DNA from: Welwitschia mirabilis
Taxonomy: Eukaryota; Gnetophyta; Gnetopsida; Welwitschiales
Direction of reading: 5' to 3'
Assembly: GCA_051453625.1 (NCBI GenBank)
Contig: JBOZIK010000001.1
Span: 264,012,581-264,076,580 of the forward strand
Length of the DNA: 64,000 nucleotides
Below are positions 48,120-60,047 of the stretch, piece by piece. Each line of letters starts with the position of its first letter. The first letter of the stretch is position 1. A program made the position numbers and the translations under genes. The notes beneath the pieces were generated by a model. The model saw only the letters and a list, made by a program, of their open reading frames with translations, had not been told where the DNA came from and did no database searches.

Positions 48120-48850
48120 TAGTGGCATCATAGTAGCTCAGAGGGATACTAGTTTTTATTTTTGCAAGTTATAATTTTAATATTTCTAGTAATGGATACT
48201 AGTCCTTTTTTTAGTGATACTTGAAATGGTCCTTTTTCTTTTGATTTATGTATTTCTTTCTTTTTAATGATTGGTACTAATCCTTTTAGTATTACTCAAG
48301 CTAGTCCCAGCTTGTTTTACATTTTTTTTAATTATTTTATAAATTATTTTCTATAGATCTAACATTTTTTATGTGTTACTTTAGAGTGTAAAAATATTTA
48401 AAAACTTTTAAAAGTTTCAATTCAATAATGTTGTGTTGCCTACTTTTCTTTTTCTACTATGTTTTCTACATTTATTATCTCTATTTGTACTTTTTGGTGT
48501 GTGCATAAAACATTAAAATTATCTTAAAAATTTTTCTTATGACTTGGTTACATTAGGCTTGATTTTATTCATGTTTATTATCTCTATTTAATTTTTTTGT
48601 AACCTTGCTACATGAAAAACTCTACGTGAATTCAATGAACCATTGTGAAAAAACTGAACTCATTTTGTATAACCTAACTAGAACTGTTATCTTTTCTCAT
48701 TGGTGCTGCCACCATTTCAATTGAAGCTACTCTATTATTTTGAAAAAATGTTTTATAAAACCTTAAAAAACCAATTAACTTATTGGCTATAAAAACTTTC
48801 CTTTGTTTCTTATCTAAAATCCTTTTGATCTTATTCTTGCATGATTTAGA
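48120..48850 (+). other. Leader of D1
   Basis: AT-rich, no coding. Repeated 'GGATACTAGT..TTTTT' and 'GGTACTAATCC' words at 48145, 48190 and 48272. Confidence 0.4.
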
Positions 48851-50880
48851 TCCATGATAAAATAGGAAGATTAATCCAAGCCAATATGGAATTCTTTACT
48901 AATTATGATAGGATGAGAAAACTTAGATCTTTAAATGAAAGTAGAGCTCAATATAATTCTCAATAAGATCAAATATCAACCATGCAAAATAATCAAAATA
49001 ATTAACAAATAGCTCATCATAATAGCATGATCCAAATGATCTACTTAATCTCTAATTTTCCTTTAATGTATCTTTGTTAAACTAAGAAATGCTCAAAAGG
49101 TTAATAGGATACTATTTCACCAAATAAGTAGCCAAGTGATAAGATACCCTAACTATTACTACTTATTAACCTAAGCAAACCCTTGATGATTACCTCTAAC
49201 TACAAAATCTAGGAGCATCTTCTTCACATATTAATTAGGGGCTAGAATTCAAACCCTCTACTATCTAACTATAGCCTTATTTTCATGTCTTAAATCCAAA
49301 GATCCATATATCTATCTTAAGAAATTTGAGTGTATCTTATAAACTACTCTTCAGTACCCTAACACTCATGATGCACTTAAGCCTATCTTATTCCTCTTTT
49401 CTTTGAAAGGGAAGGTGAAATCTTGGTTATACATCCTAAAAATCTTTTTTATTACAAATTTAATAGATTTAAGTAGTTCCTTCATCTTTAAATTCTTTCC
49501 TAATAATAAGATAAATGCCATTAGGAAAGAAATCATGAATTTTTGATAAAAGAATCATGAAATCTTTTCTTAGATTTTGAAACAATTTAAAGACCTTTCA
49601 TTGAAATGTCTCCAACATGGTTTTGAGCCAAGTAAAAAATTAAGTACTTATATTATGGTTGTCCATAATAACCATAACTAGTTAAGATGATAAGCCTAGG
49701 TAATTTTTTGAGCATGCCCTTTGACGAGGTTTGGGATTATGTAGAAAATGCAACTGAGAGCTCAGAGAATTAGGAGAAACCTACCAAATATTCAAGATTA
49801 CATCTTCTAATTAGGTCAATAAGTATATTTAAGATCCCTAAAAACTTTGGGAAAAATAAAAAATAGATGAACTAGCATGAAGCATATAATTCTTACCCAT
49901 TTCAACTTTACCTTCATGCATAGTTATTAAATCTAGATGCCTAATTTATTACATTGATACTCATGAAACTACCTAATTCCCTCTATTTCTCTCTTTTAAA
50001 ACATAGTTAATGAATAAATAAATGTGTTAGTAGAATAATGGCAAAATCCCAAAAACAACCCATACTTGAACACATATAACCCCAAGTGGAGGAATCATCA
50101 TAAACTTTCTTAGAAGCTAGACAAAAAATTAATCAACCAAAAAATCCATATCTCTTATCCTCCTCTTATTCATGTTAAATCAACTAGCAATAACTATCAT
50201 CATCAAAACTATTAGAGAAAAGCCTTAATAGATTTATGAAAACACAAATGTAAAATAATCAAAGACTTAAACAAATCATAAACCAAATAAACCAAAGATT
50301 GGAGCAAAGCATAATCCACCTCCAATAAATTACCACACATATTCTTTCATCAATAAATAAAAGGAAAACAGAAAAACTCCCCATGAGTGTCTAATCAAAT
50401 CCTCATAGAGTTTTATTTATTAAAGAATAATCAAGCCACTTAGAGAAAATAAAAGTAATTCATCATAGAAGTGGTACATAGATTAACCAAATATTAACAT
50501 AGAGTAAATATCAAGACAAGGGAAAAGTAAAATAAAAATATACAACTCCTTATCAAAAAACTTTACCTTACTTCCAAGCCTTAAATAAAGACAAGGCAAT
50601 AGACTTAGAAGAATCATTTCCTACATACAAATAGTCTTTATATTTTCCCTAATGTCTTAGAAATGAAAACATTGAGAAATAATAACTTGAGGTCTTAGAT
50701 ATTTTTAAGTAAGTTAGAATCAACATACCTCTATTAGAAGCGATTTGAAAGGTTACTTCTTACACAAAATTCCTTAAAGATATGTGTAGTATAAAATACA
50801 CATAAATATTAAAAGAAAAGCCTTCTTATCCTAGTAAATAAGTGCAAATCATCTAAAATGAGACTTTACCAAAATACAAA
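48850..50880 (+). pseudogene. gag: Gag of D1
   Basis: Athila/Tat-type gag. 'LKSKDPYIYLKKFECIL' (about 49285-49340), 'PNTHDALKPILFLFSLKGK' and 'VKSWLY' (about 49360-49425) match the conserved E/K-DP-x-x-H-L-x-x-F ... LFPFSLxGxAxxWL block. 'FKFFPNNKINAIRKEIMNF' (family F-L-x-K-FFPxxKTxxxRxxI) and 'LKQFKDLSLKCLQHGFEP' follow. A poly-Gln/Asn-rich middle (50210-50350) corresponds to the variable C-terminal half. Multiple stops. Confidence 0.88.
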
Positions 50881-51320
50881 GATTCAAGTTTCCTTATAAT
50901 AGGCATTACAATTATAGACTAAAAAATATTAAGAAAGCCTTGTTATATTTGGGAGTAAGTGCTAATATTTACCCCATGATATTTACAAGAAATTAGCTTA
51001 GACAACATTAAACACACTAAAATCCAATTTCAATTAGTAGATAATTCTATGAAGTTACCCTTAGGAAGAGTTGAGGATGTAATAGTTCAAGTTAATAACT
51101 ACCATTTTTTGGCCTACTTCATAGTATTAGAGATGGATACGATGAAATAGAGTTCAATACTTATCATTTTAGGAAGAACTTTCCTCATGAATTCAAATTC
51201 TTTAATTAACTATAGGAATGGTCAAATGAAAATCTCATCCAACAACATAACCTTGAATGGTTCCAATGTAATGGAATTTGTAGATGATCCTAAGGAGGCT
51301 AATTAGCTTACTAAAACTTA
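50880..51320 (+). pseudogene. pol: Protease of D1
   Basis: 'KALLYLGVSANIYP' (about 50931-50975) is the KALLDLGASVNLLP block with catalytic Asp changed to Tyr (TAT at 50946-50948). 'LVDNSMKLPLGRVEDVIVQV' (about 51035-51095), 'FIVLEMDT' and 'IILGRTFLMNSNSLINYRNG' (about 51165-51225) follow exactly as in Athila/Tat proteases. No RT follows; the coding part of D1 stops here. Confidence 0.9.
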
Positions 51321-52880
51321 TGACTCTAAATGTTCTCCCTTAAACTAAGTATTTTTGACTCTTTTATATTATTTGATTATTTATTCTCTGACTCTAAATC
51401 TAATAGTTACAAACCTATTAAGTCTTCTATAATACATTATCCTAAAAACTAGTTTTTACCTAAGGAAAATTGTCTCATGAGCATCCCTCGACATCATTAT
51501 CACTTATCCACCACCATTTTGAACCTTACCATTTACTAAAACCATTATTGACTCACTCCATCAAACCCAAAAATCATCCACTCAAGTCATCAAGCCATGT
51601 ATTTATGAGGCTTATTGATTCAAATTAAAGGTTCTATAAATAAAAAACAATAATAAGTGATCACATTATCACCTAAGTAATGGTTAAGTTGAAAGTTTAG
51701 TTATGGAATTTTAAGGAAAAGTATGCTTACTTCAAGTAGGATAGTTAAGAATGCATTCACTTAGGGTTTGTGGTTTCAATAAAACTTGGTTAAAAATGTG
51801 AAATTTACCTTCACATGTACTCTTTAAGTAAAAAAATCTTTAAGAAGAACAAGATTTATCTTGATTAGGAAAATGATCTAATGACCCCCTAAAGTGCATA
51901 AAAATAACTATGGGAATATGAAGAAAATAAAATAATATACCTCTTTTCTAAAAGCACATAACATTAATTACTTAGTAGTTGGATTTACTTAACTATGTTA
52001 GGGCTATTAACACCTACTAACAATGCAACTCTAACAATCTAATTGTAGTGTGTTCAACTATATTGGGGCTATAAATACTCCATGGTAATGCAACACTAAC
52101 TTCTATAAAGATAACATGCTTAACTCTATTAGCATAAAATTTTATAACATTGGATGCTTAATGTGATTCAAAGGCATAATATTAAGGACATATGCAAAGA
52201 TAGAAATAAAAAATAAAGGAATGAAAAAGTGGGAATCACAGGCATTATGTGAACTATTATCTCTTAGCTTTCATACTTAGGATTTACATTGATTTCTTAA
52301 ATTTATATAAGTTACTTTATTAAAAATTTATTTGGTTGATACCATGATCTATAAAAATACAAAAATATAATAAATGGCTAATAAATTAGGATAGTTCACT
52401 CATTTATTTATTGGTTTTTGGTTTTACTCCATTGACACATTTTCCATCTCATTTACTTTACATCACTTCATTACATTCCAATTCATACCATTTTCATCAG
52501 AAATAACTCCTAAGGAATTAGTTATTTTTATGGATAGATTTTTCACTTTGCATATATTTGATTTTAAATAGTGTACTTTTTTCTTAGCTTAATTTGCATC
52601 ATTTTAAATTAAAAAAATCTTTATGATCTATCTCCACCTATGTTCTCAAGTAACTTAACATTTTTATCATAAACTTTAAGGACAAAGTTGAATTTTGATT
52701 AGATAGTACACCATCTAATTTTTTACACAAAAATTTTCATTTTGATGCCTCAATTTCTTAAAATTAGTCATAAAATTTTTTAAGTTACATCTTTCTTATG
52801 CTTGAGCACATTTGAATTCGATAATTTTTCTATGTTTAACAATTTTGTTATTAATTTTTGCTAAGGCAGTAGTAAAAGAC
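51321..52880 (+). other. 3' non-coding region of D1
   Basis: No RT, RNase H or integrase motif. Shared, in reverse orientation, with 55160-56500 of D2, including 'TTGGGGCTATAAAT' (52060; minus strand near 56020) and 'AGAAATAAAAAATAAAGGAATG' (52202; minus strand near 55870). This shows that D1 and D2 are one family and that D1 runs from protease almost directly into the 3' region. Confidence 0.75.
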
Positions 52881-52892
52881 TGGTTAGAGGTG
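52881..52892 (+). promoter_or_regulatory. Probable polypurine tract of D1
   Basis: GGTTAGAGGTG precedes LTR start TGTTAACG at 52893. D2 has GGTTAGGGGATG in the same place on the minus strand (about 55157-55170). Confidence 0.6.
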
Positions 52893-54207
52893 TGTTAACG
52901 GTAAAAATTAATATTATGATTAAGTTAAAAGACTAGCTAGGATCAATAGAAAACATTAATATCATCAAATTTATCATAAAAACATATCTTCTTTTTGTTT
53001 AACATTAATTATGAACTTAACTATTTTCCATAATATTTTCAAGTGTATAATGCTTAATTTAAGAACATGCCTTAATTTTATCATCAATCTACTTAAGATT
53101 CTAGCATCACTGTCTAAGAGTATGATGTTGCTAGTCTATGTACATAAAACACCTTCAAACTTGCATTTCTAACATGTTATAAAAAATTAAATAGAATGTA
53201 GTTATAGGCTTAATCAAATTCCACATCAGAAAATAATTGTATTCTTATTGATACATGATGGTGATGATGAGAACTTATAGAGTGACATTTAGTAGGACTA
53301 ATTAGAATGATGGTGGAAATACATGATGTAGTTAATGGTTGGTAGCAACTGTAGCACTCTAGAGTAAAGTAGTGGCATCATCATAAGCATCTTTACCAAA
53401 TGAAAGAGAAGATAAACTATCATACCTAATGTAATCATGTAATCATCCATCTAATGTTGCAAGACAAGGGCTTGTTACCATTCCTCTCCCCATCTCTCAT
53501 TATAAAAGGGCTTCAAACCCTTGATTGTATTATATTTAACTTAAAAAATTATAGCACTTTAAAGCATTAACCTATGATTGATTTCTAGATGATTCTTCAG
53601 AAAAGTGAGCTAGTCTTCAAGAATTTCTAAGGAGTTCTTCTTGCTTCTTTCTTCCTTTGCTATAAAGTTATTCCTTTTTGTAATGTAAAAGATATTTTCC
53701 TTTAATTTCAATTCATGAGTAAAATCATAATTAGAATTCCTAGATAATTTATTTAACTATTAAGTTTATTTTAGTTGTGTTAATTCCTATTTATCACTTA
53801 GTATTTTAATTTTATAGATTCTGAATGCTTTAGGAGTCCTTACTTTCTATAGTCATTTCAAGCCTAAAGTTTTAGTTGGATTCACCATTTATTATATGAT
53901 GGATGAGATTGTGCCTTATAAATTGGATCAAAAGAACTTGATGATTTTTATTATTTTATAAGACGTTAATTAGATAACATTGGAGTAAAGGATTGCTTAG
54001 GATAAATTAGCAATACCTTAGAGCTGGTTTGCTTTTGTAAGATGAATTTCAACTCTACTATAAACTTCATCATTACCTTTTTTCCTTAATTTTGTAACCA
54101 TAATTAAGATTAAAGTTAGTGTAATTCTAAATCTAAATGCATGTTAAGGAATAATAATAGCTAAGTGTAAATTTAGCTTAAATCCAAACATTGTACTATA
54201 ATAATTA
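52893..54207 (+). repeat. 3' LTR of D1
   Basis: 1315 bases, co-linear with 46760-48096. It supplies the promoter region missing from the first LTR because of the gap: 'CATTATAAAAGGGCTTCAAACCC' near 53498-53520 holds a TATA box. Ends ATAATTA at 54207, directly before ATCCT. Confidence 0.88.
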
Positions 54208-54212
54208 ATCCT
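54208..54212. repeat. Right target-site duplication ATCCT of D1
   Basis: ATCCT pairs with ACCCT at 46755-46759 (one C/T transition). D2 LTR sequence flanks D1 on both sides, so the duplication lies inside D2. Confidence 0.75.
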
Positions 54213-55156
54213 AGGTACTCAAGATCCACAAAATTAAAAGACATAGATCAAGTGATTAAAGAATTAACTCAAGTGAAATAAAGAATTATAGTTAAATTAT
54301 TATCTAAATATAAAACAATTCATCAATTGAAATCAAAAGCAAAACAATTTTATGTATTAAGGATAAACACTTTACATCACTTAAAGAAGAATGCTTATAG
54401 TATTTCTCAAGTGATCCTTGAAGATAAGCTTACTCCCTAAAGAAGTGATTAGAAGGCTATTGTAACATAATATTCCAAAGGTTTAGTATTTTTTCCAAAA
54501 TGAAGGATATTATAATGAAGGGATTAAGGCCCTTTTATAGTTAAAGATAAGGGTAATAAGTGATTACAGGACTTTGGCTTATAACACTATGTGAGTGGTT
54601 ACAAAATGATAGTATTAGGTAGGGAATCTTATCATCTATTCAATTAGGCAAAGATCCTCTTAATCTGGCTAATACTTATCTCTTAGATGCTATTGCTTTT
54701 GTCAATCATTATTAAAACCATGTATATCCACTATCATTCTATTTTAGTAATACCACATGTCCTATTACATATGATCATCATCATTGCCACATGTCACCGA
54801 AGGTGCGAGTTATTTCCAAGGTAAAATTTGATCAAGTAAATAAATTTATTTTATTAAAAAATATATGATAATTTACGAAAATAAAAACGGAGGTGGTTTA
54901 CGTAACAATACTAATGGAATTGAGTGATATAAGTGGTAATGCTAATATTTTATCTTGAATTACCATCAACTTTTAATCATGTCCTCTAAATGTGGTAATG
55001 ATCCTGAAAATGTCACGGGAAAATGATAAGTTCATAGCTATTATGAAAAACCAATAGAAGACATTTTTATGATAAAATAAATTAAATTAATGTCTTTTAT
55101 TAAGATTAATTAGTTAATTAACTTAATCAAAATGTCAATTTTAACATGTTAACACA
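54208..55156 (-). repeat. 3' LTR of D2, first ~950 bases
   Basis: On the minus strand it starts TGTTAACATGTTAAAATTG at about 55156 after a purine tract, has a TATA box 'ACTATAAAAGGG' (plus strand near 54532-54543) and stops in mid-LTR at 'GAGTACCTAGGAT' (54208), where D1 is inserted. The rest continues left of 46760. Confidence 0.82.
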
Positions 55157-56673
55157 TCCCCTAACCAAACTTTTGCTAAAACCTTAGAAACAATTTGATA
55201 ATAAAATGAATAAACATGGAAAATTTATCTAAGGTAAAAGCACCCAAATATAAATAATGATATAAATTTGAAAATTTTATAACTAATTTTCTATAATTAA
55301 ACAATCAAAGCAAGAAATTTAGTGAAAAATAATGTGACAATTGAATGCCATAACCTTAATCAAAATTGAACTTTCTCCTCATAGGTTTATGATAAAGTGC
55401 ATTAAAATGATCTTTAGAGCATAACCTTGAAAATATTTTAACGAGTTCTTTAATTGAAAACATGCAAATTGATGCACCTAAATTATGAAAAGGAAAAACT
55501 AACTAATGCAAAGTGAGCATTTTATTAAATCCAAAGTAGAAAATGGATTTATAAAAAAATGGTTTATGCCTTGTGATTTATTTCTTGTGAAATGGGAATG
55601 AAGTGAAGTAAAGCAAAGTGGAGAAAGTGATGAAGATGATAATGCATCAAGAGATTAAATAATAAAAATAATAATTAAATAATGATTGAACTTACATATG
55701 TTAATGGCCATTATTATGTTTTTATATTCTTTAATGAATCTTAAAATCAACTAAGCATAGTTTGAATCAATTAACTTATAAGAATTCAAGAAATCATTTT
55801 CAACCACAAGTATGAAAGTTGAAAGTTAATAGATCATTGAAAGCCTTTGATTTTTACCTTTTTCATTCCTTTATTTTTTATTTCTACTAGTGTATATGTC
55901 CTTAATTTAAACCTTTAAATCACTTTAAGCATTTAGTATTAGAACATATTCGTTTAACAAAATTAAGCATGTTAATGTATGAATGAAGTAGTTCTACATT
56001 GCTAATGAACATTTATAGCCCCAATGAAATTGAACATGTCATAAAAAAGATTGTTATATTTGCATTACTAGCAAGTGTTTACATTCCTAGTGTAATTAAC
56101 TAAACCTAGTTAAGTGATTATGTTGTATGCATTTGAAGAAGAGATGTATTATTATTATTTATTCATCTTTTCATATTCATTGTTTATGCATATTAGAAGG
56201 ATTATTGACTCATTAGCTTAGTCAAAAAAATCTTTTTCCCATAAAAATATTTAAAATTTAAAAACATACATGAAGGTAGATTCCATCTTTTTAATCAAGT
56301 TCTATCAAAATGAAATATTTTATGTGAATATATGTTTTAACAACCACACTCAAAATAAGCATTACTATTCATTAAAAACTCATACAAAATGATTGTGGCA
56401 GTAGCACACTCTTGAGAAATGAGAGTTATAAGTGTACTCAATCTAGACTATTGATTGAGTAATAACATAATTACTTATTATTGATTTTTATTTGAAGCCA
56501 TCAAGTTAGGTTTATAAGTCTCACAAATTCATAAGTTGCTAAAATAAGTGAATGGTAATATTTAAGGTAATGTCCATTAACCTTGAATTGTTAATGGTTT
56601 TTTGTTGTTTTTAATAAAAATATTTCATTAGATAAAATCATTTTTATTAAAAATAGAAATTTTTCACTTAGTG
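55157..56673 (-). other. 3' non-coding region of D2
   Basis: Mirror of the D1 3' region. No coding signal. It is followed to the right by a 43-N gap (56674-56716) and then the C-terminal end of integrase. Confidence 0.7.
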
Positions 56674-56716
56674 NNNNNNNNNNNNNNNNNNNNNNNNNNN
56701 NNNNNNNNNNNNNNNN

Positions 56717-57560
56717 AAAATAGTTTTTCCTTCTTAAACATTTCTCTTAGATGTTTTGACCATGAAACTCTTTCATCCTTTCTTTATTGATCTTCAAGTT
56801 TTCAAAGGTGGTATTCCTGATTTTGTCTATTTCATTTAGCTGTATGGCCCTTTTTCTTCTTGCTACCTCCAAATATAAGTTCATATTTTTAATTACATAG
56901 TATGCCTTATGTTTGAGTTCTATGGATAAATGACAAGCATTTGCATAGAATAGCCTAAATAGAAACACTTTTAAGGGTGTTTTAAAAGGCATGCGATAGG
57001 CCCATAAAACATCATTAAGGTTGAAAGACTAATATTTTCTTACTTAAGTTTACTACCTTCTATAAAATATTCTTAATTTCCCTATCCATAGCCTTAACTT
57101 GATTGCTATTTTAGGGGTGGTAGAGTATTACTACTTTGTGAACAACTCTATATTTATTGAGAAACTATTACATATTTTATTATAAAAGTGTTTTCCTCCA
57201 TCAGTAATCAGAACCTGTGGATAACCAAATCATGTTAAGATATTTTTCTTAAAAAAATTTACTGATGTTTGGGTATCATTTGATTAACACACATATCCCT
57301 CTACCCATTTAGTCATTTAGTCAATGAAAATAAGAATATACTAATACCTATTTAAGAATGGACAGGGGCCGTGAAAATTAATTCTTCAAATATTAAAGGG
57401 TTTAAAAACAATAATGGGATTTAGAAGCATCATATTCCTTTATGAAAGACTTTCTAATTTTTAAAAATTATTACAAGATTTGCAGTAGAGATATGAGTCA
57501 TTAAAAATGGATAGCCAATAGAAGCTACATTGAAGGACTTTTATAGTAGTTTTGTTAGCC
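56717..57560 (-). pseudogene. pol: Integrase of D2 (Athila/Tat type)
   Basis: Read right to left. The zinc-binding region 'HYHSEDYENHYLANKTTIK' and 'YCKSCNNF' (about 57470-57600, H..H..CxxC) is followed by core 'IFIDQMTKWVEGYVC'-like (first Asp kept), 'FGYPQVLITDGGKHF' (about 57190-57235, second Asp kept) and a region around 57050-57130 for the glutamate that is hard to read. The C-terminal 81-codon open frame (56747-56992) has 'MPFKTPLKVFLFRLFY', 'ACHLSIELKHKAYYVIK' and 'RAIQLNEIDKIRNTTFEN', the CHLPVELEHKAYWAIK..LQLNELxExR signature of Athila/Tat integrases. Confidence 0.93.
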
Positions 57561-57599
57561 AAATAATGGTTCTCATAATCCTCAGAATGATAATGTTTA

Positions 57600-58591
57600 A
57601 AAATATTGTGTATTTCAATTTTAAGCACACATTTATGAATGATTTAGTCTATACGATACTTGAAAAGACATGGATTATGCCAAAATAAGTATTTAACTTG
57701 GCTTAATAATCTCTTTTTATCATTAAAGATCTATTAAGAAGAAATGAGTTTAGACACTAAATAGTTTGAAATATCCACAAACCAAGGTATTTTCTTAACT
57801 AATAAGAGATAATCCATAGGAAAAGTATTATTAATAAGAAGGAATATTCATAGATTCTCTTGAGTTATTCATGAAAGGAAATGTACAACTATTTTATTAA
57901 AGCCCTTTTTGTTTTTAATCTCTAAGTCAAATTCCTATAGAAGGAGGACCCATCTAATTAGTATTGGTTTTTAATCCTTTTTAGAAAAAAAAATATATCT
58001 AAGGGATAAGTGATCTATATAGATAATCATCATAGATCCTAACAGATGTTGCCTAAGTTTCTCTAGGGCAAGTATTATGGCCAACTCCTCTTTTTTTATA
58101 ATTTGTAGTTTAATTAAGTGTCATTCAATGTTTTACTAGTGTAATACATTATGGTTGGTTTTCTATCTATCCTCTATTCTAGTATAACTCTAACTTTGTC
58201 ATTACTAGCATTGCACATAACTTTGAAAGGTAACTTATAGTTAAATGATTGAATGATGGAGGTGGAAGTTAGTCTTTCTTTAAGTTGTTAAGTATCCTGT
58301 TAACACTAGGGTGTCTAATCAAAAAAAGCCTCTTTGCTTAAGAGATCACATAATAATTTTGAAATCTTGTTAAAATCCCTAATAAATATCTTGTAATATC
58401 CTACATGTTTTAGAAATAATCTAATATATTTTTTCTTTTACAATGTCAACAAGTATGTGTTTAAAGAAACTTTTATGTAATGTACTTGAATTTCTTTAGA
58501 GGAAATAATATATCCTACTACTAAGCCTTAATTAATCATAAAGTGGTACTTTTTCCAACTAAGAATAAGGCTTTTTTTTATATCTCACTAT
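57600..58591 (-). pseudogene. pol: RT end and RNase H of D2
   Basis: From 58591 leftward: RT thumb/connection ('FKHILVDIVKEK', 'FKIIM' and similar, about 58280-58560). RNase H follows with 'LSKLCAMLVMTKLEL' (family F-x-V-x-C-D-AS), 'CITLVKHWMTLN'-like (family YASKTL), and about 58020-58120 'LALEKLRQHLLGS' with 'IYIDHLSLRYIFSKKD' (family VYTDHAALKYLLxKKD), where the Asp of T/I-D-H is kept. 'WVLLLQEFDLEIKNKKG' (about 57905-57960) closes the domain. The RT fingers and palm, with the YxDD box, are absent: the element is cut at 58592 by LTR E. Confidence 0.9.
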
Positions 58592-60047
58592 TGCAGTGTA
58601 TATTTGTATAAGTGCTTAAGTTCAAAAGGATTTTTTTCATTCATAAAATAAATAGATATATCACATAATACAACACACTAGTATGAGTAAGAGTAGACCT
58701 AAAATGTCATATTCACATTAAAGACTATAAGAAAACACTCAAATTTCTTTGAAAAAGAAATATAATAACCAAAAATAAATAATAAATTTAATGAAATAAA
58801 TTACAATGCAAAATACAAGATGTAACTAATCTAAATGAATCGCAAAATGGAACTAATACTACTTGCTTTTCGCCTTAACAAAGGCTACCCTTGATAATCT
58901 ATATCAACCAAGAAATTGTTACTAGATCAAGAGCAACATAGACTATAAGGATAATTAGAAAATCTACAATGCAATACAAACATGAAAATAAAAAAAAGTT
59001 TATATTAAAAATGATTAACAAGCATCTAGGTTACAAAATAGCTAAGCCTCAATGGAGGATATACAACCCTCCACCAAGTGCATGTCTTTCTGTAATACTC
59101 AAGATGAATCTCTCATCCTTTATTCTCCTATCATAAGAATTTCTAATGCAAAAAAGATGAGAAGAAGAGTTAAAGAAAAACTTATTTATAATAACTTACA
59201 GTAGAAAATGACAAACAGAAGGTGTGGCAAAATGCACTCTTTTACATAAATGAAATGGATGAAATGGNNNNNNNNNNNNNNNNNNNNNNNNNNNNNNNNN
59301 NNNNNNNNNNNNNNNNNNNNNNNNNNNNNNNNNNNNNNNNNNNNNNNNNNNNNNNNNNNNNNNNNNNCTTACAGTAGAAAATGACAACCAGAAGGTGTGG
59401 CAAAATGCACTCTTTTACATAAATGAAATGGATGAAATGGTCAAGGGTCAGTTGTCAGAGTCGGTTAAATGTCAGTGTCATCTTGACTATCATCTGAACG
59501 ACAAGGGATATGACATCTTATTACAAAATATAACTCAAAATAATGACTCAACAGTGATTTGACAATCTAGCATTATTGTTGTCCTGCATGTCATGGGGAT
59601 AATAGAGGGGACAACAGTNNNNNNNNNNNNNNNNNNNNNNNNNNNNNNNNNNNNNNNNNNNNNNNNNNNNNNNNNNNNNNNNNNNNNNNNNNNNNNNNNN
59701 NNNNNNNNNNNNNNNNNNTTATTACAAAATATAACTCAAAATGATGACTCAACAGTGATTTGACAATCTAGCATTATTGTTGTCCTGCATGTCATGGGGA
59801 TAATAGAGGGGACAACAGTATTCTTAATCATATTTTTAAGGAGAAACTTAGTATTTTTATTAGTAATTCTCCCATAAATCTTCATGAATTATAATGTTTC
59901 TTTAATACATTAAATCTAGGTAAGAAATATCTATTTTCAAGATTTCATATTGTATCTCCAAAATCCTCAGAATCGCACCTAAACCTATGTAAAAGTCCTA
60001 TAAAACAACTTATAAAACCCCATTAAATAAGAATAAATTTGTAATGA
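58592..60047 (-). repeat. LTR of element E (family-A related, minus orientation)
   Basis: The minus strand ends ..ACACTGCA at 58592, next to D2 RT, and begins at about 60047 after the purine tract GCTAAGTGAGGAA. Landmarks: 'GACATTTTAGGTCTAC..CTAGTGTGTTGTATTATGT' (58672-58710) and 'ATGATAGGAGAATAAAGGATG' (59115-59140), matching 6105-6150 and 5534-5560. Two 100-N gaps (59268-59367, 59619-59718) are each bounded by a near-exact repeat, so the LTR length is overstated. Confidence 0.8.
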
